Assembly: GCA_964422925.1 (NCBI GenBank)
Contig: CAYRDC010000006.1
Coordinates: forward strand, 75,092 to 139,091
Direction: 5' to 3'
Source: CAYRDC01 sp964422925
GTDB lineage: Bacteria > Bacteroidota > Bacteroidia > Chitinophagales > S012-47
Length of the DNA: 64,000 nt
Below the pieces are notes generated by a model that saw nothing but the letters and a program-made list of their open reading frames with translations, searched no databases and was not told the origin of the DNA. Made by a program: the position numbers and the translations under genes. Each line of letters starts with the position of its first letter. The stretch's first letter is position 1. Positions 53,440-61,856 of this stretch are shown piece after piece.

Positions 53440-54120
53440 ATGGATATTATATTTGAAAATACAGAGGAATCAGCTCTTGGCATTGCCCGGAAAATTGAGC
53501 ATACCCTCCTCCGGCCCGATGCCCGTCTGGAGGAAATAGAAACACTTTGCCGGGATGCTATCGATCACCGGTTTATCGGAGCCTGTGTACCCACGTATTT
53601 TGTGCCACATGCCCATAAGCTGCTGGAAGGCACCGAAGTAAACCTGGTCACGGTAATCGGGTTCCCCTACGGCTATTCCCCGACCAACGTGAAAGTAGCC
53701 GAAGCCCGCACTACTATGGAAAACGGGGCGGATGAACTCGATATGGTTATCAATATGGCCGCTTTCAAAAGCGGGGACATCCAATACGTGAAAAACGATA
53801 TCCAGAGCATTGTTACCGCGGCCCATTTGCAAAACAAGAAGGTTAAAGTGATCGTTGAAACAGGGATCATGAATGACGAAGAGCTGCAACAGCTGTGCGG
53901 GCTCTGCGCGGAAGCCGAAGCGGACTTCGTAAAAACTTCCACCGGGGTGCTCGCTGACGGGATTACCCCGGAAACGGTTAAAAAACTCCGGCAATGGCTT
54001 CCGGAAAAAATAAAAATCAAGGCAGTAGGAGGCGTCCGGACCCACGCGCAGGCCATCGAGCTGATTGAAGCCGGGGCTGACCGCATCGGCAGTTCGCATG
54101 CACTGGATTTATTAAACTGA
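53440..54120 (+). CDS. deoC: Deoxyribose-phosphate aldolase
   Basis: DeoC splits 2-deoxyribose 5-phosphate into glyceraldehyde 3-phosphate and acetaldehyde. The 226-residue protein has VVTVIGFPYG-type sequence (LVTVIGFPYGYSPTNVKVAE), DELDMVINMAAFKSGD, the Schiff-base lysine K165 in ADFVKTSTG, and KAVGGVRTHAQAIELIEAGA followed by DRIGSSHAL. It lies 33 bases after secA and 3 bases before the SPOR gene. Its 53440 ATG is preceded by a near-consensus TATAAACTTG at about 53410. Confidence 0.95.
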   Translation: MDIIFENTEESALGIARKIEHTLLRPDARLEEIETLCRDAIDHRFIGACVPTYFVPHAHKLLEGTEVNLVTVIGFPYGYSPTNVKVAEARTTMENGADELDMVINMAAFKSGDIQYVKNDIQSIVTAAHLQNKKVKVIVETGIMNDEELQQLCGLCAEAEADFVKTSTGVLADGITPETVKKLRQWLPEKIKIKAVGGVRTHAQAIELIEAGADRIGSSHALDLLN

Positions 54121-54123
54121 ATT

Positions 54124-54534
54124 ATGAAAAAGATACTTCCGCTGATATTGCTGTTGGTTTCCTTCCATCTGCCCGCGCAGGAAACCATTCGTGAGTTTCA
54201 GGGCGGGAAAATCAAGGTCCATGAACCGACTATGGTCCATAAACTGCCGGAAAAACATGCCGCCTTTATCAAAGACCTGGAAGAAGTGGACGGATACAGG
54301 ATCCAGATTAGCTCCACCAAAAACTACCAGGCCATACCTGATATCCGGGACGCCTGTAAACGGAAACTGCCGGACCTGAAAGTGTATGTCACTTATAAAG
54401 CCCCTTATTACAAAATCCGACTGGGCGATTACCTAACTTACATCGACACCTATGCCGATTATGCCCGGGTGCTGGAAAAATACCCGACTGCCATTATCGT
54501 GCGCGACAAGGTCAAACTTTCTGAACTGAAATAA
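54124..54534 (+). CDS. SPOR-domain secreted protein
   Basis: A 136-residue protein with a signal peptide (MKKILPLILLLVSFHLPAQ). The C-terminal about 80 residues resemble a SPOR peptidoglycan-binding fold: GYRIQISSTKNYQAIPDIRD, VYVTYKAPYYKIRLGDYL and YADYARVLEKYPTAIIVRDK. SPOR domains bind denuded glycan strands at division sites; that role is inferred. It lies between deoC and the M20 peptidase gene with gaps of 3 and 6 bases, so the three are likely co-transcribed. Confidence 0.8.
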   Translation: MKKILPLILLLVSFHLPAQETIREFQGGKIKVHEPTMVHKLPEKHAAFIKDLEEVDGYRIQISSTKNYQAIPDIRDACKRKLPDLKVYVTYKAPYYKIRLGDYLTYIDTYADYARVLEKYPTAIIVRDKVKLSELK

Positions 54535-54540
54535 GATTCC

Positions 54541-55716
54541 TTGCGGGAAAAAATCAAACAGCTGGCGGATAAGTTATTGCCTTTCCTCAGGGAAGTGAGG
54601 CAGCACCTGCACCAATATCCGGAACTCTCTTTCCGGGAAGAAAAAACCATGGTTTTCCTTTCGGAGATGTTGCGTAAAGCCGGTATTGCGCACAAGACGG
54701 GTATAGGCGGAACCGGGATTACCGGGGAGTTCAACGGCCGGGAAGCCGGCAAGCGGGTGGTCCTGCTCCGGGCTGATATGGACGCACTTCCCGTTCAGGA
54801 AGAAAATGACGTGCTATACCGCTCGCGACACGAAGGGGTGATGCATGCCTGCGGCCATGACGTGCATAGTGCCAGTTTGCTGGGAGCACTCATCATCTTG
54901 CATCGGCTGAAAGCGGAATGGACTGGCACTGTGCGCTTTGTTTTCCAGCCAGGGGAAGAAAAGCTGCCGGGCGGGGCTCTGGACATGATCCGTGCCGGAA
55001 TATTGAAAAACCCGGCTCCTGTTGCGGCCATTGCCCAGCACGTTTTTCCCGGCCTGCCGGTGGGCACTATAGGCTTCCGCGAAGGCCCCTATATGGCTTC
55101 AGCCGATGAACTGTATTTTACCGTCCGGGGCAAAGGCGGCCATGCCGCTCAGCCCGAAAAAACCATCAATCCCCTTACCGCGGCTTCTCACTTGCTGCTC
55201 CAGCTCGACCAAATCAACCGGGAAACCGGCCCGGAAGGACAGCCTTTCGTGCTCTCGGTCGGCAAAATGAACGCGCCCGGGGCCACCAATGTCATTCCGG
55301 AAACCGTGGAACTGGAAGGTACGGTGAGAACCTTTGACGAAGCCTGGAGAAAGCAAGTCCATGCCCTGATCGAAGAAAAAGTGGCAGCAACCGACCGGCT
55401 GTACGGAACCACTACAGAATACGAGATCCGGAAAGGCTATCCGGTGCTGGTCAACGACCCCGCGCTGACGGGGCGCCTGCGGAAAGCCGCTGAGGAGTAC
55501 CTGGGCCGGGAAAGTGTGGAATCCCTGCCGCTTCGCCTGACTTCTGAAGATTTCGGCTGGTACGCCCAACAGGTGCCGGGTTGTTTTTACCGGTTGGGCA
55601 CGGCTTCAGCCGGAAGCGGATACCAGGCCGGGCTGCATTCCCCCCGGTTCGACATAGACGAAAACGCGCTGAGTGTGGGAGCCGGCCTCATGGCGTGGCT
55701 CGCCCTCCATGGCTGA
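54541..55716 (+). CDS. M20 family amidohydrolase/peptidase
   Basis: A 391-residue M20 metallohydrolase that hydrolyses N-acyl amino acids or related amides. It starts at TTG (54541), six bases after the SPOR gene stop, with LREKIKQLADKLLPFLREVR; no ATG in this frame fits better. Motifs are RQHLHQYPELSF, LRADMDALPVQEE, GVMHACGHDVHSASLLGALI, VFQPGEEKLPGGAL and the dimerisation region SADELYFTVRGKGGHAAQPE. The His/Asp/Glu ligands for two metals are in place. Specificity is unknown. Confidence 0.9.
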   Translation: MREKIKQLADKLLPFLREVRQHLHQYPELSFREEKTMVFLSEMLRKAGIAHKTGIGGTGITGEFNGREAGKRVVLLRADMDALPVQEENDVLYRSRHEGVMHACGHDVHSASLLGALIILHRLKAEWTGTVRFVFQPGEEKLPGGALDMIRAGILKNPAPVAAIAQHVFPGLPVGTIGFREGPYMASADELYFTVRGKGGHAAQPEKTINPLTAASHLLLQLDQINRETGPEGQPFVLSVGKMNAPGATNVIPETVELEGTVRTFDEAWRKQVHALIEEKVAATDRLYGTTTEYEIRKGYPVLVNDPALTGRLRKAAEEYLGRESVESLPLRLTSEDFGWYAQQVPGCFYRLGTASAGSGYQAGLHSPRFDIDENALSVGAGLMAWLALHG

Positions 55717-55775
55717 ACCTCTTACTGCCACAGTTACAGGACGTTGCAATCAAAACTCGTCTGTCCGAATCTTTA

Positions 55776-55783
55776 TATCTTTG
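55776..55783 (+). promoter_or_regulatory. TAnnTTTG -7 box of the cysC-cysD-cysN operon
   Basis: TATCTTTG matches the consensus and lies nine bases before the cysC ATG at 55793, giving at most a very short leader. Confidence 0.5.
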
Positions 55784-55792
55784 TGCGCAATT

Positions 55793-56401
55793 ATGAACCC
55801 GGAAAACCCGCATATTTACCCAATTTTCGGGGACCTGCTGACCCGCAGCGACAAGGAAAACCTGCTGAACCAGCGCGCCTGCGTGGTTTGGCTTACGGGG
55901 CTTTCCGGTTCCGGGAAAAGCACCATTGCCAACGGCCTCGAACGGGCGCTCCACCGCCAGGGCTTTCTGACCCAGCTCCTGGACGGGGACAACATCCGCA
56001 CCGGGCTAAACAAAAACCTCGGGTTCTCCAGTGAAGACCGTATGGAAAACATCCGGAGGATTGCCGAAGTGGCCAGACTGTTTGTGCAGTGCGGCATCGT
56101 CACTATTGTCAGCTTTGTAAGCCCGACAAGGGCTATCCGGGCTATGGCCGCTGAAATCATCGGGCCTGAGGATTTCCTGGAAATCTATGTGAATTGCCCG
56201 CTGGAAGTTTGCGAGCAGCGGGATGTCAAAGGCTTGTATAAAAAAGCGCGTGCCGGGGAAATCACCGGGTTTACGGGCATCGATGATCCGTTTGAACCGC
56301 CCGGAAAACCGGCCCTGGAAATCCGTACCGACCAGATGAGCCCGGAAGATTCGGTAAACCGCTTGATGGTATTTTTATTGCCCAGGATTAAAAAGGGATA
56401 A
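55793..56401 (+). CDS. cysC: Adenylylsulfate kinase
   Basis: CysC phosphorylates APS to PAPS. About 202 residues from the ATG at 55793 (MNPENPHIYPIFGDLLTRSD). A frame extending back to 55673 would run over the M20 gene and the promoter box, so I reject that start. The P-loop GLSGSGKS is at residues 36-43, followed by LLDGDNIRTGLNKNLGFSSE and EDRMENIRRIAEVARL. It heads a cysC-cysD-cysN run with gaps of 5 and 23 bases. No PAPS reductase is in the window, so the PAPS may go to sulfation or to assimilation encoded elsewhere. Confidence 0.94.
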   Translation: MNPENPHIYPIFGDLLTRSDKENLLNQRACVVWLTGLSGSGKSTIANGLERALHRQGFLTQLLDGDNIRTGLNKNLGFSSEDRMENIRRIAEVARLFVQCGIVTIVSFVSPTRAIRAMAAEIIGPEDFLEIYVNCPLEVCEQRDVKGLYKKARAGEITGFTGIDDPFEPPGKPALEIRTDQMSPEDSVNRLMVFLLPRIKKG

Positions 56402-56406
56402 CCGCT

Positions 56407-57312
56407 ATGTTGCATTACCATATGAACCACCTCAGGGAGCTCGAATCAGAGTCTATTTTCGTGATGCGGGAGGTGGCAGCCCAGTTTGAAAACCCCTGCC
56501 TGATGTTTTCAGGCGGAAAAGACTCCATCGTACTGACCCATATTGCCCGGAAAGCTTTCTGGCCGGCAAAAATTCCCTTTCCACTGCTGCATATCGATAC
56601 CGGACACAATTTTCCGGAAACGCTCGAATTCCGCGATAAACTGGTAAAAAAAATCGGGGCAAAGTTGATCATTGGTTCCGTACAGGAATCCATTGACAAA
56701 GGCCGCGTAACGGAAGAAAAAGGCTTCAACGCGAGCCGCAATGCCTTGCAAACCGTTACCCTGCTCGATACCATTGAAGAATATAAATTCGACTGCGCCA
56801 TTGGCGGTGCCCGCAGGGATGAGGAAAAAGCTAGGGCCAAGGAACGGTTCTTTTCGCACCGGGATGAGTTCGGGCAATGGGACCCGAAAAATCAGCGACC
56901 GGAGCTCTGGAACCTGTTCAACGGCAATCACCACATCGGGGAGCATTTCCGGGTATTCCCCCTGAGCAACTGGACCGAACTGGATGTGTGGCAATACATT
57001 GCCCTGGAAGAAATTGAAATCCCCAGCCTGTATTTTTCGCATAAACGGAAATGCCTGGTCAGGGACGGGGTTATCCTGGCCTGGTCGGACTATATCAACA
57101 CACGCCCGGAAGAAAAATCCGTGGAAATGGTAGTGCGTTTCCGCACCATCGGGGATATGACCTGTACGGGCGCCACGGAATCGCTTGCTTCCACCGTGGA
57201 AGACATCGTGCTGGAAATAGCCACCACCCGGGTGACCGAAAGAGGCGGCCGGGCCGATGACAAACGTTCGGAAACCGCTATGGAAGACCGTAAAAAACTC
57301 GGATATTTTTAA
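56407..57312 (+). CDS. cysD: Sulfate adenylyltransferase subunit 2
   Basis: CysD is the PP-loop subunit that joins ATP and sulfate to give APS, together with the GTPase CysN. The 301-residue protein has SGGKDS at residues 35-40, LLHIDTGHNFPETLEFRDKL, the family block GGARRDEEKARAKERFFSH, and PLSNWTELDVWQYIALEEIE. The C-terminus (ERGGRADDKRSETAMEDRKK) matches the family end. It lies 5 bases after cysC. Confidence 0.96.
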   Translation: MLHYHMNHLRELESESIFVMREVAAQFENPCLMFSGGKDSIVLTHIARKAFWPAKIPFPLLHIDTGHNFPETLEFRDKLVKKIGAKLIIGSVQESIDKGRVTEEKGFNASRNALQTVTLLDTIEEYKFDCAIGGARRDEEKARAKERFFSHRDEFGQWDPKNQRPELWNLFNGNHHIGEHFRVFPLSNWTELDVWQYIALEEIEIPSLYFSHKRKCLVRDGVILAWSDYINTRPEEKSVEMVVRFRTIGDMTCTGATESLASTVEDIVLEIATTRVTERGGRADDKRSETAMEDRKKLGYF

Positions 57313-57335
57313 ACCCCCGGAGCAGAGAACACACT

Positions 57336-58616
57336 ATGAGCACAGAGAAATTTGACAAGGAAGCTTACCTGAAAATGGAATTGCTGCGGTTTACCACAGC
57401 CGGCAGCGTGGATGACGGGAAAAGCACACTGATCGGGCGCCTGCTGTACGACAGCAAGTCTATTTTCGAAGACCAGTACGAAGCCATTGCCCGGACCAGT
57501 GAAAAGCGGGGCGAAGAGTACGTGAACCTGGCTTTACTGACCGATGGCCTGCGGGCTGAACGCGAACAGGGCATTACCATTGACGTGGCCTACCGCTATT
57601 TCCATACACCCAAACGGAAATTCATCATAGCCGATACCCCGGGGCATGTCCAGTACACGCGGAATATGGTGACAGGCGCCTCCACGGCCAACCTGGCCGT
57701 TATCCTGGTAGACGCCCGCAACGGGGTGGTGGAGCAAACCCACCGGCATACCTTTATCGCCTCCCTGCTGGGCATTCCGCACATTGTCATCTGCATCAAT
57801 AAAATGGACCTGGTCGATTACCAGCAGGAAGCCTATGAAAAGGTCAAAGAAAAGATGGCTGATTTCAGCGCCAAACTGGAAGTAAAAGACATCCGGTTCA
57901 TCCCCATAAGCGCCCTGAAAGGCGACAATGTGGTGCACCGCAGCAAAAACATGGACTGGTATGACGGCCCCACCCTGATGTACCTGCTGGAAACCATCCA
58001 CATCGGCAGCGACCATAACATGATCGACTGCCGTTTCCCGGTGCAGTATGTCATCCGCCCGCAAAGCACCAAATTTCACGACTACCGGGGCTACTCCGGG
58101 CGCATTGCCGGTGGCGTGTTCAAACCGGGAGACCAGGTCATGGTGCTCCCGTCAGGATTTACCAGCACCATTGAAGCTATCGATACCTTTGACAGGCCGG
58201 TGGAAGAAGCCTTTCCGCCTATGTCAGTCACTCTCCGCCTGACCGATGACATTGACATTAGCCGGGGCGATATGATTGTGCGGGAAAACAATGTGCCCCA
58301 TATCGGGCAGGACATTGAGATGATGATTTGCTGGATGAGCGAAACCCCACTTCGCGAACGGGGTATCTACCGGATCATGCACACCACCAAACAGGCCCGG
58401 GCCCTGGTAAAGGATGTCCGGTATAAAGTAAACATCAACAACCTGCACCGGATCGAAGACGACAAGCATATCGGCCTGAACGAAATAGCCCGGATAGCGG
58501 TGCGCACCACCGAACCGCTGTTTTACGATTCCTATTCGCGCAACCGCATTACGGGCAGTGTGATCCTGATTGATGAAGGCACGAACAACACCGTGGCAGC
58601 CGGTATGATCATTTGA
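57336..58616 (+). CDS. cysN: Sulfate adenylyltransferase subunit 1 (GTPase)
   Basis: CysN is the EF-Tu-like GTPase that drives APS formation by CysD. The 426-residue protein has G1 GSVDDGKS at 23-30, DGLRAEREQGITIDVAYRYF, G3 DTPGHVQYTRNM, G4 NKMDLV and the beta-barrel domains (DYRGYSGRIAGGVFKPGDQV). There is no fused APS-kinase domain, consistent with a separate cysC two genes upstream. It is followed by a DUF4625 gene 15 bases away. Confidence 0.96.
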   Translation: MSTEKFDKEAYLKMELLRFTTAGSVDDGKSTLIGRLLYDSKSIFEDQYEAIARTSEKRGEEYVNLALLTDGLRAEREQGITIDVAYRYFHTPKRKFIIADTPGHVQYTRNMVTGASTANLAVILVDARNGVVEQTHRHTFIASLLGIPHIVICINKMDLVDYQQEAYEKVKEKMADFSAKLEVKDIRFIPISALKGDNVVHRSKNMDWYDGPTLMYLLETIHIGSDHNMIDCRFPVQYVIRPQSTKFHDYRGYSGRIAGGVFKPGDQVMVLPSGFTSTIEAIDTFDRPVEEAFPPMSVTLRLTDDIDISRGDMIVRENNVPHIGQDIEMMICWMSETPLRERGIYRIMHTTKQARALVKDVRYKVNINNLHRIEDDKHIGLNEIARIAVRTTEPLFYDSYSRNRITGSVILIDEGTNNTVAAGMII

Positions 58617-58631
58617 GCTATTTTTATAGCC

Positions 58632-59360
58632 GTGACTTTTAGCACCCGATTCCGGAACCTGATCTTTCCGGCAGCAATGTTGCTGGCGGCCTGCGTAAAA
58701 TTCGACACCACCCCACCCGACATTTACCATCCCACCCTGTCGGCCAACCAGGAAATAACGGCCGGGGATACCCTGGCGCTGGATTTTATGCTGGTGGACA
58801 ACCGCGCGCTGAGCCATTACCTCTGGCAGTGGGAACCGGATTCGTCCGACCATCCCCAGTGGCTGGGCCAGTACCTGGTGCCGCCTTTTCAGTATTACGT
58901 CACGGGAAATCTCAGCGGGAATACAGTGCAGCTGAAGCAAATCCTGCCGGTGCCCGACAGTGTGGCGGCAGGCGCCTACCTGTTCCGCCTGGAGGCGACC
59001 GACCAGGCCGGCAACACGGGCCGGGTAACCATTCCCCTGAAGATAGCCAGTGACCTGGACGCGGAAGCTCCCCGCTTCCATAGTCCCTTCGTGCCCGATT
59101 CGGTCAGTATCAATGCCACCTTCTGGTTTTCCGACAGCCTGACCGACAACCAGCAACTGGGCTTGCTCGAACTGAAACTGGAACCGTTGGCAGGCAGTGG
59201 CAGCCTGTACCTGCTCGACTTTTTCCTGACGGGCACCCAGGCCACCGGACCCTGGACCATCGTGGCACCCGCCCAGCCGGGCACCTACCGGCTCACGGCT
59301 ACCCTGCGCGACTGGATCAACAACAAAAGCACCTGGAAAAAGAATATCGTCATTGAATGA
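58632..59360 (+). CDS. DUF4625-like lipoprotein
   Basis: A 242-residue lipoprotein starting at GTG (58632), with a lipobox LLAAC (Cys near residue 21). The mature part is beta-rich and resembles DUF4625 (TTPPDIYHPTLSANQEITAG, HYLWQWEPDSS, GNTGRVTIPLKIASDLDAEA, GTYRLTATLRDWINNKSTWK), a Bacteroidota surface family with an immunoglobulin-like fold. A second DUF4625-type unit may be present at about residues 140-240. The function is unknown. It lies 15 bases after cysN. Confidence 0.78.
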   Translation: MTFSTRFRNLIFPAAMLLAACVKFDTTPPDIYHPTLSANQEITAGDTLALDFMLVDNRALSHYLWQWEPDSSDHPQWLGQYLVPPFQYYVTGNLSGNTVQLKQILPVPDSVAAGAYLFRLEATDQAGNTGRVTIPLKIASDLDAEAPRFHSPFVPDSVSINATFWFSDSLTDNQQLGLLELKLEPLAGSGSLYLLDFFLTGTQATGPWTIVAPAQPGTYRLTATLRDWINNKSTWKKNIVIE

Positions 59361-59386
59361 ACGGGCCGCATAACGGGGGATTTACC

Positions 59387-59394
59387 TATTTTTG
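59387..59394 (+). promoter_or_regulatory. TAnnTTTG -7 box of the PaaN-like gene
   Basis: TATTTTTG lies 42 bases before the ATG at 59437. It overlaps an in-frame TTG at 59392, which argues against that TTG being a start codon. Confidence 0.5.
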
Positions 59395-59436
59395 AAACAG
59401 CCCGATTCCCATAATCCAAAAAAATCTTTCCTGAAC

Positions 59437-61086
59437 ATGAGTTATTTCGAACGATACCGAAGCATTATTGAAAATGCCGTGCGGGCCGTGCACGCCCGGG
59501 CCTTTTACGCGCAGTATCCCGAGCATCCCAAAGCCTATAGCGAAGGCAGTGCCGAAGCCGGGCTGGAACGGTTTAATGCCATGAAGGGCAAGCCATTTGC
59601 CGGGCTTAAGCAAACCGGCCACCCGGTGGGCGAAGAAGTGTCGCCCTACACGGGCGAGAGCCTGGGCATCACCTACCCGGCAGCACCGACCGCGGAACTG
59701 GCGGAAAACGCGCGCCTTGCCCGCTGGGCCTGGCAGGGCCTCTCCCCGGCCGAGCGGGCCGGCATCCTGGTGGACTCGCTGGAACGGATCAAGGAACGGT
59801 TTTTCGACATCGCCTGGGCCACCATGCACACCACGGGACAATCCTTTATCATGTCATTCCAGGCTTCCGGGCCCCATGCCAACGATCGCGCTCTGGAAGC
59901 CGTAGCCCTCGGCTATGAAGAACAAACCCGGTTCCCGGAAAAGGTGCTCTGGGATAAACCCATGGGCAAATTCAACATCCGGATCGAAAAAACCTTTAAG
60001 CCCATCGGGTGGGGCACCGGGCTGTTGATCGGCTGCAGCACTTTCCCGGTCTGGAACACTGTGCCCGGCCTGTACGCTTCCCTCGTTACGGGCAACCCCG
60101 TTATCGTGAAACCGCATCCGGGCTCCGTGCTACCGATAGCCATCGTAGTGACCGAACTTCAGGTTGCCCTCGAAAGTGCCGGTCTCGATCCGCTGACCGT
60201 GCAACTGGCACCGGACACGGCCGCTGAACCCATCACCAAACCCCTGGCCGAACACCCGGACATCCGCCTCATTGACTATACAGGCGGGCCGGAATTCGGA
60301 AACTACATCGAAAACCTGCCGGGAAAGATCACTTTCACCGAAAAAGCGGGCGTTAACTCCGTAATTCTGGATTCGGTAGAGAACCTGGATGCCGTGCTGC
60401 AAAACCTGGCCTTCAGCATCTCGCTGTATTCGGGTCAGATGTGCACGGCCCCACAAAACATTTTCATACCCGCAGGCGGAGTCCGCGAGGGCGATAAAAC
60501 CATTCCCTACGAGGAAGTGGCCGCCCGGCTGAAGGAACAGGTGCAGGGCCTGGCACAGCACCCGAAAATGGGAGCCGGCATCCTGGGGGCCATCCAGAAC
60601 GAAAACACTCTGCAGCGTGTGCGTAAAACGGTTGAAAGTGCTGGCCGTGTACTGCTGGAGGGAGGCCCGGTCGAAAACCCGGAATTTGCCCCGGCCCGCA
60701 CCTGCTCCCCGGCCGTCATCGAAACCACCGCACAGGACCGCAAACAATTCAGCCTTGAACTATTTGGCCCCGTGGCCCTGGTCATCAAAACCCGCGACAC
60801 GGTCGAATCGGTGAGCCTGGCCGCTGACCTGGCCCGTACACAGGGGGCCATCACCTGCTCGGCCTACACTACCGATGCAGACACCGAAGCCATGATCCTG
60901 GAAAAAATGGAACAGGCCTGCACCCCGGTTTCACTCAACCTCACCGGGTATATCTGGGTAAACCAGCATGCCGGGTTTTCCGATTTTCACGGAACAGGCG
61001 GCAACCCGGCCGGCAACGCCTCGTTCACCACCCCGGATTTCATCAACAGGCGCTTCGTATGGGTGGGCCACCGGAAAATGGCCTGA
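59437..61086 (+). CDS. paaN: PaaN-type aldehyde dehydrogenase
   Basis: A 549-residue aldehyde dehydrogenase of the PaaN family (phenylacetate-catabolism-associated), from the ATG at 59437 (MSYFERYRSIIENAVRAVHA). It has the N-terminal PaaN block VGEEVSPYTGESLGITYP, IGWGTGLLIGCSTFPVWNTV, NPVIVKPHPGSVLPIAIVVT, TFTEKAGVNSVILDSVENLD and the catalytic Cys336 in YSGQMCTAPQNIF. The substrate is uncertain, since no other paa gene is in the window; the paa name rests on family similarity only. It is monocistronic with its own promoter box. Confidence 0.85.
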   Translation: MSYFERYRSIIENAVRAVHARAFYAQYPEHPKAYSEGSAEAGLERFNAMKGKPFAGLKQTGHPVGEEVSPYTGESLGITYPAAPTAELAENARLARWAWQGLSPAERAGILVDSLERIKERFFDIAWATMHTTGQSFIMSFQASGPHANDRALEAVALGYEEQTRFPEKVLWDKPMGKFNIRIEKTFKPIGWGTGLLIGCSTFPVWNTVPGLYASLVTGNPVIVKPHPGSVLPIAIVVTELQVALESAGLDPLTVQLAPDTAAEPITKPLAEHPDIRLIDYTGGPEFGNYIENLPGKITFTEKAGVNSVILDSVENLDAVLQNLAFSISLYSGQMCTAPQNIFIPAGGVREGDKTIPYEEVAARLKEQVQGLAQHPKMGAGILGAIQNENTLQRVRKTVESAGRVLLEGGPVENPEFAPARTCSPAVIETTAQDRKQFSLELFGPVALVIKTRDTVESVSLAADLARTQGAITCSAYTTDADTEAMILEKMEQACTPVSLNLTGYIWVNQHAGFSDFHGTGGNPAGNASFTTPDFINRRFVWVGHRKMA

Positions 61087-61097
61087 AGCCCGGTCGT

Positions 61098-61790
61098 TTA
61101 TTTATAAAAGTGCATGTTCAGCCCCAGTGAAAAGATAAAGGGCTGGTACTCAAAATTAATCTGGTTTTGCAGCGGGAACGCCAGCCCGCCCTGCAAATAA
61201 ACCTTTACGGGGCCCCAACCCACTCCCGTGTATAACACAGGTTCCATCATCAGCGCGTTGGCATTGGACGGTACTGAATTATTTTTCGATTCTGAGTAGG
61301 TAATCAATACCCAGGGCATGCGCAGGTTCAATCCCAGATCAAACACTCCCGTGCTTAAACCGGCATTCCCCTGGATAAAAGGCCGGATATAGGTTCCCTT
61401 CGCCCAGGAAGTAATGGGGTTGCCGTTAAAATACCAGGTAGATTCACCCTGCCCGTAACCGGCTCCCAAGCCGCCATACACCCCGAAACGCCCGATTCCC
61501 GGTGCGGTATACAAACCGTAAGCCACCTCCCCGTAAGCATGATTGGTTTTGTCAGAACTGCTGTTATTGCCCAAACCCAGGGAAACGGTTCCCATCATAG
61601 CCTGATGATCCGTTAACGCATAAGCTCCCTGCAAATCCAGCCCGTTGAAGCCAAACATTATCCCGGCCTGCGATTCACCGGCTACCGTAAGCTGCGGCAC
61701 ATGGGCAGCCGGTGGAAAATAGATCGGAGCACAGGATCCGAGAACTACCAGCAACACTCCCAGGAAAAAACTTTTTTTACGTATTTTCAT
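61098..61790 (-). CDS. Outer-membrane beta-barrel lipoprotein
   Basis: About 230 residues from the ATG at 61790 (MKIRKKSFFLGVLLVVLGSC, lipobox LGSC); an ATG at 61826 would add 12 unconserved residues. The mature part is made of alternating strands rich in Gly and aromatic residues (ESQAGIMFGFNGLDLQGAYA, FGVYGGLGAGYGQGESTW, FDLGLNLRMPWVLITY, FIFSLGLNMHFYK), a small porin-like barrel with a C-terminal aromatic strand. The ligand is unknown. Divergent from the acyl-CoA ligase gene. Confidence 0.75.
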   Translation of the reverse strand: MKIRKKSFFLGVLLVVLGSCAPIYFPPAAHVPQLTVAGESQAGIMFGFNGLDLQGAYALTDHQAMMGTVSLGLGNNSSSDKTNHAYGEVAYGLYTAPGIGRFGVYGGLGAGYGQGESTWYFNGNPITSWAKGTYIRPFIQGNAGLSTGVFDLGLNLRMPWVLITYSESKNNSVPSNANALMMEPVLYTGVGWGPVKVYLQGGLAFPLQNQINFEYQPFIFSLGLNMHFYK

Positions 61791-61856
61791 CCTCACGTCT
61801 TTATTAATTGTATCAGGAAAACTCAAATTTAATCTTTACACCGAAAAATACACACG

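Noticed and set aside
55673..55792. Extended N-terminus for cysC
   Set aside because: It would overlap the end of the M20 gene and the TATCTTTG promoter box; the ATG at 55793 gives the normal CysC start.
59392..59436. TTG start adding 15 residues to the PaaN-like protein
   Set aside because: The TTG is part of the -7 promoter box; the ATG at 59437 begins the conserved sequence.
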